Assembly: GCF_000502955.1 (NCBI RefSeq)
Contig: NZ_AYWO01000002.1
Span: 233,737-288,069 of the forward strand
Reading direction: 5' to 3'
Length of the DNA: 54,333 nucleotides
DNA from: Mesorhizobium sp. LNHC252B00
GTDB taxonomy: Bacteria; Pseudomonadota; Alphaproteobacteria; Rhizobiales; Rhizobiaceae
Made by a program: the position numbers and the translations under genes. Positions 48,186-54,333 of this stretch are shown here, one piece after another; within the stretch, counting starts at the first letter, position 1; the number at the start of each line of letters is the position of its first letter. The notes under the pieces were generated by a model. That model saw only the letters and a program-made list of their open reading frames with translations. It searched no databases and was not told where the DNA came from.

Positions 48186-48419
48186 TTGGTTGAGAATCCT
48201 CGGGATGCTGCCCGCGCGCGCGCCGACCTGCGTTTCAAGAAGCAGGAAGAGGCGGTAACCGTGCGCCAGAAGGCGATGGCCGAATACGTCGCCGAGAGCG
48301 ACGCCCGCCAGGCCAAAACCAACAAGCTGCGGGCGCTCCGTCTTGCCAAGGAAGCGGAAGATCTTGCCAATGCACCGGCGGCGCCCGTCAAGAAACCGGC
48401 CCGCGCCAAGAAAAAATAG
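48186..48419 (+). CDS. DUF6481-like small lysine/arginine-rich protein
   Basis: A 77-residue charged helical protein (ARARADLRFKKQEEAVTVRQKAMAEYVAESD) with a basic PVKKPARAKKK tail. It starts with TTG at 48186; no ATG is available in-frame near the front. GGA lies 9 bp upstream. I think it belongs to DUF6481, a family of small rhizobial proteins of unknown role. A nucleic-acid contact is possible from its charge. Confidence 0.65.
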   Translation: MVENPRDAARARADLRFKKQEEAVTVRQKAMAEYVAESDARQAKTNKLRALRLAKEAEDLANAPAAPVKKPARAKKK

Positions 48420-48579
48420 CAGCCGCGCCCGGAACCCCAAACGCTACGCCTGTCCGGATGGTGTCGGTGAAAGCCGCTTCCCTCCCGCCTTTTTTGCGCG
48501 AAGCAATTTCAACCGAAACGGGGATGTTATCTCGCCCGCTGACGTTCAATGATCGACGCGTTCCAAACTGGAGACTGCC

Positions 48580-49011
48580 ATGACCGCACTGCCGCTCGAA
48601 AAAGCCAGGCAAATCATCGACGCCGCCTTTGCCAAAGGCGCCGATCTCAAGCTCAAGCCGCTCGGCGTCTCGGTGCTTGATGCCGGTGGACATCTGGTCG
48701 CCTTCCAACGCCAGGACGGCGCCTCGTTTCTGCGCCCGCAAATGTCGGCCGGCAAGGCCTATGGCGCGCTCGCCATCGGCATGGGCTCGCGCAAAGTCGA
48801 GGCCTTCGCCAAGGAGCGCCCGCATCTCGTCGCCGGCATCTCGGACGTCTCGGGCGGGCGCGTGCTACCGGTGGTGGGCGGCGTGCTGATCCGCGACAAG
48901 GCCGCTGCCATCATCGGCGCCGTCGGCATTTCCGGCGACACGTCGGACAATGACGAGGCCGCGGCGATCGCCGGCACCGAGGCAGCCGGTTTCACCGCCG
49001 ATCCGGGCTGA
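48580..49011 (+). CDS. GlcG/HbpS-family heme-binding-like protein
   Basis: 143 residues. The family core PLGVSVLDAGGHLVAFQRQDGASFLRP, then KAYGALAIGMGSR, and the C-terminal IIGAVGISGDTSDNDEAAAIAGTEAAG are all present. GlcG/HbpS proteins bind heme or degradation products in some bacteria, but many have unknown roles. GGAG sits upstream of the ATG. Confidence 0.82.
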   Translation: MTALPLEKARQIIDAAFAKGADLKLKPLGVSVLDAGGHLVAFQRQDGASFLRPQMSAGKAYGALAIGMGSRKVEAFAKERPHLVAGISDVSGGRVLPVVGGVLIRDKAAAIIGAVGISGDTSDNDEAAAIAGTEAAGFTADPG

Positions 49012-49084
49012 GCAGCCTTCGACATTGAGGCGAGGCTGCGTTGAGATTCAGATCAGGCCGGCATTACCCGAATGTCAATGCGGC

Positions 49085-49486
49085 CTAATTCAAATTGATG
49101 TCCCGGCTCGCCGACCGCATCGACACCGCGAATCCGGCCAGCACATCGAACAGCGCGATGACCATCAGCGTGAAGAAGACGGAATGGGCGGCGCCCTTCA
49201 CCAGCAGGAATTCGACCAGGAAGGCCACGAAGACCAGCGTCGACAGAAGGTGGTCCATGATCGAGGCATTGGTCGTGCGCGCCGACTTCGCCATTTCTAG
49301 GAAAAGGAAGATCAGCCCGAGCAGCACCATCAAGTCGCCCAGCGTCATCGAGAACACTCCGCCCGACATCATGCTGAAGGAGAAGACCTCGCTCGCCCAC
49401 GGATCGTCGCCGCTGCCGAATATTCCCAGAAGTCCGAGGTTGTAGAGCACGAAAGGCACGATCAGCAGCGGAATGGCACCGAACAT
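49085..49486 (-). CDS. Four-helix membrane protein of unknown function
   Basis: 133 residues. At least four hydrophobic helices: MFGAIPLLIVPFVLYNLGLL, then SMTLGDLMVLLGLIFLFLEM, DHLLSTLVFVAFLVEFLLV, and SVFFTLMVIALFDVLAGFAV. No known motif. Start at 49486, because the longer open frame lacks membrane-like features. A gene of this type is common in rhizobial chromosomes. Confidence 0.7.
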   Translation of the reverse strand: MFGAIPLLIVPFVLYNLGLLGIFGSGDDPWASEVFSFSMMSGGVFSMTLGDLMVLLGLIFLFLEMAKSARTTNASIMDHLLSTLVFVAFLVEFLLVKGAAHSVFFTLMVIALFDVLAGFAVSMRSASRDINLN

Positions 49487-49673
49487 CTGGCGTCTCCATG
49501 TGGGGGCAATCCTTGTAGAATGCGCCACAGGCACGCCGTCAAGATGTTTCGGTGGCAGCGCCGAACACGGTCGAAGACCGCACGCAACAAGCATGTCAGC
49601 CGGTTCCCCGTCTGGAGTATCTCGGCGATTGCCGTCCACGCTTCGCAATGCGCGCTCCCCGGCCGCCAAACGC

Positions 49674-49704
49674 AAAAAGGACCGGCCAGTGGCCGGTCCT
49701 TTTT
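49674..49704. terminator. Bidirectional terminator after rpmF
   Basis: Perfect 15-bp arms (AAAAAGGACCGGCCA and TGGCCGGTCCTTTTT) around a single G. It ends the rpmF transcript on the minus strand. Confidence 0.92.
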
Positions 49705-49731
49705 TAATTCAAAACTTCGAAAAAGCTGTTC

Positions 49732-49914
49732 TCAGCTTTCCTTGGGCGTCAACACCTGGCGACCGCGATACATGCCGGTCTTCAGGTCGATGTGGTGCGG
49801 ACGGCGCATTTCGCCGGAATTCTTGTCCTCGACATAGGTCGGGGCCTTGAGTGCGTCAGCCGAGCGGCGCATGCCGCGCTTGGACGGAGAGGTTTTTCGT
49901 TTCGGAACGGCCAT
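49732..49914 (-). CDS. rpmF: 50S ribosomal protein L32
   Basis: 60 residues: [22 protein letters not shown], then [21 protein letters not shown]. This is the alphaproteobacterial L32, which lacks the four zinc-ligand cysteines. Downstream terminator is perfect. mtgA lies directly upstream on the same strand with a 141-bp gap, the usual order. Confidence 0.97.
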   Translation of the reverse strand: MAVPKRKTSPSKRGMRRSADALKAPTYVEDKNSGEMRRPHHIDLKTGMYRGRQVLTPKES

Positions 49915-50055
49915 GGATATGCTCCACTACATGGTCAAAAAGCCCCGCCTGCCCTCGTGAAAGGGCCATGTCGGGGCCGGAATCTGAGAAAGTCGGGTGC
50001 CTATACACGCCCTGTGCCGTTTTGGCCAGCACTGGAGCGAATTTTTTTGAGTTGG

Positions 50056-50817
50056 CTAGCGGAGGCAACCAACATAGGCGCCGGAGCGGCCGGCGCGCCG
50101 CTCGATCAAATTGGCAAGCCTCCTCAGGCCCGGTCCGGGTTTGGCCGGGTTGCGGGCAATCGGATTGGGCAAGGAGACGGCGAGCAGTGCGGCCTGCCGC
50201 CGCGACAGCTGTTTTGCCGAAACGCCAAAATGATGCTGTGCCGCGGCCTCGATACCGTAGATGCCCGGCCCCCATTCGGCGATGTTGAGATAGATTTCCA
50301 TGATGCGCCGTTTCGACATCACTGCGTCGAAATAGACGGCCAGCGGCAGCTCGAACACTTTGCGCACCGAACCCAGCGGCCGCGACCAGAGGAAGAGGTT
50401 CTTCACCGTCTGCATGGTGATGGTCGAAGCGCCGCGCGTTGCTTCGCCAGCCAGCGCGTCGTCGACGACGCCCCGCAATTCGCCGAGATCGACACCGCGA
50501 TGGAAGCAGAACTGCCCATCCTCCGACATGATGACGGAATTGGCCAGCACCGGCGCCACGTCGTCGATCGACGCCCAGCGGCGCTCATAGCCCGAGAATG
50601 TCGCCAGGTCCTTAAACATCAGCATCGAGACCGGATGCACGAACGATGGCAGGTACAGGACCGTCAGCAGCGTTGGAATAACCGCCAGCACCGCGGCCAC
50701 GGTGATACCGCGCCGGACCCAGCGTTTGAGACTGCGGCGGTTCACGCCTCGCGATCTCGTCGCCATGTCCAGCTTTTCGGTTTCATGATCGACGATCGGT
50801 TCCGCCAAGCCGCCCAA
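50056..50817 (-). CDS. mtgA: Monofunctional peptidoglycan glycosyltransferase
   Basis: 253 residues with an N-terminal membrane anchor (about 36-56). The GT51 domain has the catalytic Glu in [13 protein letters not shown], then [46 protein letters not shown], and [10 protein letters not shown]. It polymerises lipid II into glycan strands at the periplasmic face. I chose a TTG start at 50817 (GGGAGAG upstream); ATG at 50766 would make it 17 residues shorter. Confidence 0.92.
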   Translation of the reverse strand: MGGLAEPIVDHETEKLDMATRSRGVNRRSLKRWVRRGITVAAVLAVIPTLLTVLYLPSFVHPVSMLMFKDLATFSGYERRWASIDDVAPVLANSVIMSEDGQFCFHRGVDLGELRGVVDDALAGEATRGASTITMQTVKNLFLWSRPLGSVRKVFELPLAVYFDAVMSKRRIMEIYLNIAEWGPGIYGIEAAAQHHFGVSAKQLSRRQAALLAVSLPNPIARNPAKPGPGLRRLANLIERRAGRSGAYVGCLR

Positions 50818-50895
50818 CCCGTGCTCTCCCTGCCCCCGGCATAATGGCGCTTGGCTTCTTGCGCAACGTCTGAGTGTCGGCTACCGGTCCCGATC

Positions 50896-51813
50896 ATGAC
50901 GAGTGACGACGAAATGGCGTTCGAAATGGCGCTCATCAGACGGGCAGCCGCCGTCGAGGTGCTGCTGAGGCGGTTGCTCGACGACCGCGCGCTTTCGGGC
51001 GAGATCGCCCGGCCTGAGCGCTTGATGGCGGCGATGTGCCACGGCGTGCTGAATGGTGGCAAGCGCTTGCGGCCTTTCCTGGTGATGGAAAGTGCGGCAC
51101 TTTTTTCCGCTGACGGCGAGGCGGCACTGCGCGTCGCGGCAGCGCTTGAATGCGTGCATTGCTATTCGCTGATCCACGACGATCTGCCGGCCATGGACGA
51201 CGATGATCTGCGGCGTGGCCAGCCGACGGTGCATAAGGCCTTCGACGAGGCCACCGCCATCCTGGCTGGCGACGCCTTGCTGACGCTTGCCTTCGACATC
51301 ATCGCCGGCGAGGCGACCGCTCTGCCGGCGGAGCGGCGGATAGCACTGGTGTTCGCACTGGCCCGTGGGGCCGGGGTTGGCGGCATGGTCGGTGGCCAGA
51401 AGCTCGACCTCGAAGCTGAACAGACGCCGCCGGACGAGGCCGGCATCATCCGGCTGCAGGCGATGAAGACCGGCGCGCTGATCCGCTTTGCCTGCGAGGC
51501 CGGTGCACTCATTGCCGGCGCTCCCGCAGAGGACCGTGAGCGACTTGCCGAATTCGGCTCCGCGATCGGACTTGCCTTCCAGCTCGCCGACGACCTGCTC
51601 GACCTGACCGCCGATGCCAGCCAGATGGGCAAGGCGACCGGCAAGGACGCCGCTGCCGGCAAGGCGACGCTGGTGGCGCTGCACGGTGCGAATTGGGCAC
51701 GCAGCCAGCTTCACGGCCTCGTCGAACAGGCCCATGCACTGCTTGAGCCCTATGGCGACGGCGCCAAGCTCCTGAGGGAAGCAGCGACGTTCGTGGCGGC
51801 TCGGAACAGCTGA
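50896..51813 (+). CDS. ispA: Polyprenyl synthetase / farnesyl diphosphate synthase
   Basis: 305 residues. The first aspartate-rich motif is HDDLPAMDDDDLRRG and the second is FQLADDLLDLTADA. GGKRLRPFL is the isopentenyl diphosphate site. The residues before the first Asp motif suit chain-length control at C15. It makes the precursor for undecaprenyl and quinone pathways. Divergent from mtgA. No good ribosome site is seen before the ATG at 50896. Confidence 0.92.
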   Translation: MTSDDEMAFEMALIRRAAAVEVLLRRLLDDRALSGEIARPERLMAAMCHGVLNGGKRLRPFLVMESAALFSADGEAALRVAAALECVHCYSLIHDDLPAMDDDDLRRGQPTVHKAFDEATAILAGDALLTLAFDIIAGEATALPAERRIALVFALARGAGVGGMVGGQKLDLEAEQTPPDEAGIIRLQAMKTGALIRFACEAGALIAGAPAEDRERLAEFGSAIGLAFQLADDLLDLTADASQMGKATGKDAAAGKATLVALHGANWARSQLHGLVEQAHALLEPYGDGAKLLREAATFVAARNS

Positions 51814-51973
51814 GGTTTGGTCAAACCAGGACATCGGGCCGATTTAGGCCGCTCGTCCTCCGCCACCCCATTCAGAAATAGAGCTTGAGCGGACGCCTGC
51901 CAAAGCAGAGGATCGGTACGGCTTTGCCATCCACACGGCAACGACGCGGTGCGGACACAGTTGGAGAGATGCC

Positions 51974-52780
51974 ATGTCGACAACCGACACGCTGTTCGCA
52001 GGTTCCATTCCCGAAGTCTACGACCGGGCAATGGTGCCGCTGATCTTCGAGCCCTATGCGCGGGATCTGGCGGAGCGGGTGGCGAAGCTCGGACCTCAAT
52101 CGGTGCTCGAAGTGGCGGCGGGCACCGGTGTGGTGACACGCGCGCTCGCAGCAAAGCTGCCGGCGCCGACACGCATCGTGGCCACCGACCTTAACCAGCC
52201 CATGCTCGACCACGCGCGCACACGCATGGCGGACGATCCTCGTATCACCTGGCAACAGGCCGACGCCCAGGAGCTGCCCTTCGAGAACGCATGGTTTGAC
52301 GCCGTGGTCTGCCAATTTGGCGCGATGTTCTTCCCCGATCGGGTGGCCGCCTATGGACAAGCCCGGCGGGTGATGCGGCCGGGCGGACATTTCGTATTCA
52401 ACGTCTGGAGCGCCATCGAAGAGAACGAGTTCGCCGAAGAAGTGACGCGAGCGCTCGGCACTCTCTTCCCCGCCGATCCGCCTCGCTTCTTGGCCAGGAC
52501 GCCGCACGGCTATCACAATGCGGACGCCATCCGTGCCGACGTGCATGCGGCAGGCTTCCACGATGTCAGCATCGAGGCTCTGGGTGCCGTGAGTGCCGCT
52601 CCGTCGCCGCATGACGCGGCCGCGGCCTATTGCCAGGGAACACTTCTGCGTGCCGAGATCGAGGCGCGCGGCGGCTCGCTGGAGGAGGCGACGCGACACG
52701 TTGCAAATGCCATGGAGAAACGGTTCGGGGAAGGTCCGGTGAGTGGCCGCATCCACGCCCTCGTCGTGACGGCAGCCTGA
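51974..52780 (+). CDS. Class I SAM-dependent methyltransferase
   Basis: 268 residues. Motif I VLEVAAGTGVVTRALAA, then IVATDLNQPMLDHARTRM, ITWQQADAQELPFENAWFDAVVCQFGAMFFP is the UbiE-type methyltransferase core. The acceptor is not apparent. GGAGAG is upstream of the ATG. The stop codon's last base is the first base of palindromic repeat copy C. Confidence 0.88.
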   Translation: MSTTDTLFAGSIPEVYDRAMVPLIFEPYARDLAERVAKLGPQSVLEVAAGTGVVTRALAAKLPAPTRIVATDLNQPMLDHARTRMADDPRITWQQADAQELPFENAWFDAVVCQFGAMFFPDRVAAYGQARRVMRPGGHFVFNVWSAIEENEFAEEVTRALGTLFPADPPRFLARTPHGYHNADAIRADVHAAGFHDVSIEALGAVSAAPSPHDAAAAYCQGTLLRAEIEARGGSLEEATRHVANAMEKRFGEGPVSGRIHALVVTAA

Positions 52781-52883
52781 TGCATGTCGCTCAAAAGTCT
52801 GCTCGGTTTTGCGAGAACGACATGCATCAAAACGAAGACCTGAAGCGGATCGTCTGAATCCGTCCAGACGCGACAGGCTTTCG
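52780..52883. repeat. Intergenic palindromic repeat, copy C (two hairpins, second decayed)
   Basis: The first hairpin spans 52780-52827, exactly 48 bp, with arms ATGCATGTCG and CGACATGCAT, as in copy A. The rest follows copy A base by base for much of its length (AAAACGAAGACCTGAAGCG...CTGAATCCGT), but the second stem has lost many pairs. It starts on the last base of the methyltransferase stop codon. Confidence 0.8.
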
Positions 52884-53016
52884 TTGCGCAAGGATTGTCA
52901 GGTCAAAGCTGTCATCCATCCGGCTGTTCGCGTGGCTCGGCTATCCACACGAAATTTTAATGTAAATGAAGCGTAATCCCGACCATTAAAATGGTGCGTA
53001 TGTGTTGGGGTTGCGC

Positions 53017-54333
53017 ATGCCGGAATATTCGTCCTTCATCCGATCAGTCCGGATTCGCTATATTTCAGGGTTGCTGATCTTCGCGCTGGCTTCCGTGGCA
53101 ATCGTGGTTGCGCTTGATCGTGTCAATTCCTTTCGCCGTGACATCGATGCGCTGAGCAGCAACCTCGTCGTCTTCACCCGCGACCTGCGCAACGCGACCA
53201 GCTTTGCCGAGACGACCGGCACCGCCTGGCGGGCGGAGACACGCGATGCGCTGACCTCATCGGCGCGCGGCCATTCGGAACGCCTGACCGGCGAGATCGA
53301 GTCGCTGACCGCGCAGCTTGCGGCGATCAAGCCGCGGCTGTCGACCAAGACTGCCAACGAGCTCCAATCGGCTTCCGTCAACGGCGATCTGTTCTGGTCG
53401 CCGCGCGACATGGTGCGCAACTTCAACCTGATGTCGGTGGCGCAGAAAGTCGATGAGTGGAGCTATCGCGAAATCCGCAACCAGAACGACCTGTTCGCCC
53501 AGCCCATGCTGGTCCGCGTCCGCACCGCAATGGATGATGAACGCCATCTGGCGGACGCCTCCAGCGACAGGCTGCTGCTGTGGGCAAGCGCCATCCTGTT
53601 CGCGGCCCTTACCATCGTCGCCTTCTGGATTTTCCGCCCGATGGAAGTGGCAATCCGCCGCGCCTTTGCCGAATCCGCAGAATCCCTGTTCAAGGCCGAG
53701 GCCGCCGACCGCGCCAAGTCGGAATTCCTGGCCAATATGAGCCATGAAATCCGTACGCCGATGAACGGTGTGCTCGGTATGGCAGAACTGCTGGCCAAGA
53801 CCGATCTGACGGCGCGCCAAAAGACCTTCACCGACGTCATCGTCAAATCCGGCAATGCACTGCTCACCATCATCAACGATATCCTTGATTTCTCGAAGAT
53901 CAATGCCGGGCAACTCACCCTCGACCCCGCTCCCTTCCGTCTCTCCGAGGCGGTCGAGGATGTGGCGACGCTGGTATCGGCGCGCGTCGCCGAAAAGAAC
54001 CTCGAATTGATCGTGCGTGTCGACCCGCGGCTGCCGGCCCATGTCGTCGGCGACGCCGGCCGGTTCCGGCAGATCGTCACAAACCTGCTCGGCAACGCGG
54101 TGAAGTTCACCGAAAAGGGTCACGTGCTGATCGATGTCGGCGGCGAGATCGTCAACGACGTGGTCCAGCTTAAGGTTCGCGTCGAGGACACCGGCATCGG
54201 CATACCAGCCGAGAAACTGCAGAACGTGTTCGAAAAATTCGCCCAGGTCGACGGTTCGTCGACCCGCCGCCACGAGGGGACCGGCCTCGGCCTTGCCATC
54301 GCCGCCCGCCTCGTCGACCTGATGGCAGGCAAG
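53017..54333 (+). CDS. Membrane-bound sensor histidine kinase, paralogue of the kinase at 13197 (partial, C-terminus beyond window)
   Basis: 439 residues are visible. One membrane helix at about 14-34 and one at about 182-204 enclose a periplasmic helical sensor domain of about 145 residues. The HisKA domain has His243 in [10 protein letters not shown], then the HATPase domain ([34 protein letters not shown]). Receivers probably follow off the edge. The kinase core is very like that of the seven-PAS kinase, so the two arose by duplication with replacement of the sensory part. The ATG at 53017 follows GGGG. No PAS segment lies before HisKA here. Signal unknown. Confidence 0.88.
   Translation, partial: MPEYSSFIRSVRIRYISGLLIFALASVAIVVALDRVNSFRRDIDALSSNLVVFTRDLRNATSFAETTGTAWRAETRDALTSSARGHSERLTGEIESLTAQLAAIKPRLSTKTANELQSASVNGDLFWSPRDMVRNFNLMSVAQKVDEWSYREIRNQNDLFAQPMLVRVRTAMDDERHLADASSDRLLLWASAILFAALTIVAFWIFRPMEVAIRRAFAESAESLFKAEAADRAKSEFLANMSHEIRTPMNGVLGMAELLAKTDLTARQKTFTDVIVKSGNALLTIINDILDFSKINAGQLTLDPAPFRLSEAVEDVATLVSARVAEKNLELIVRVDPRLPAHVVGDAGRFRQIVTNLLGNAVKFTEKGHVLIDVGGEIVNDVVQLKVRVEDTGIGIPAEKLQNVFEKFAQVDGSSTRRHEGTGLGLAIAARLVDLMAGK

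Overview
The window looks like a chromosomal segment of a Rhizobiales alphaproteobacterium, most likely a Mesorhizobium or a close relative. The grounds are high GC content, strong codon bias, an RpoH-type sigma factor, a DUF1013/TrcR-type regulator, several DUF1127 and DUF1192 proteins, class I fructose-bisphosphate aldolase, and a PrsD/PrsE-like secretion pair next to an ExsH/ExoK-like glycanase. I cannot assign a species without a search. It is mostly housekeeping DNA with accessory genes between the blocks. I see no prophage, transposase, CRISPR array or integron.

Layout. 1-2.3 kb: the start of a D-xylose binding-protein gene (xylF) divergent from a ROK-family regulator, with two matching operator-like palindromes between them. 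2.4-7.0 kb: a minus-strand operon encoding an RTX-type family 16 glycanase, a type I secretion ABC protein and its HlyD-like adaptor. 7.5-12.8 kb: the phosphate operon pstS-pstC-pstA-pstB-phoU-phoB, headed by a three-heptamer Pho box; phoR is absent. 13.2-17.8 kb: a 1521-residue soluble hybrid histidine kinase with seven PAS-like segments and two receiver domains. 17.9-22.2 kb: small envelope and unknown genes, a glutathione transferase-like protein with a lysine/alanine-rich tail, a glyoxalase-fold protein, an orphan Flp-type pilin and a tRNA-Glu(CTC). 22.3-27.1 kb: rluD, rpoH, a persulfide-dioxygenase-like hydrolase and a 1-Cys peroxiredoxin. 27.3-36.1 kb: zapA and a coiled-coil partner divergent from a glycolytic/pentose-phosphate cluster, tkt-gap-(K+/H+ antiporter)-pgk-fba. 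36.2-41.5 kb: small redox and stress-type genes (DUF899, SGNH hydrolase, ring-cleaving dioxygenase-like, DUF1127, DJ-1/PfpI, a frameshifted gene, a YafY-type WYL regulator) that share a 26-28 bp palindromic operator. 41.5-49.5 kb: the TrcR-like regulator, another DUF1127 gene, a quinone oxidoreductase, an MFS transporter, an ArsR gene facing an ArsR remnant, a GST, and an alpha/beta hydrolase divergent from an HxlR regulator. 49.7-54.3 kb: rpmF, mtgA, ispA, a methyltransferase and the first part of a second hybrid-type histidine kinase whose core closely matches the one at 13.2 kb.

Three observations look most worth following. First, the long CCTCCTGACAG...CTGTCAGGAGG palindrome occurs twice next to the YafY-type regulator and suggests a small uncharacterised regulon. 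Second, three 48-bp palindromic repeats each begin exactly on the last base of a gene's stop codon. Third, two genes (at 22.3 kb and 40.6 kb) each have a clear single-base frameshift near the C-terminus. The functional gene names below come from protein motifs read by eye; no database search was run.
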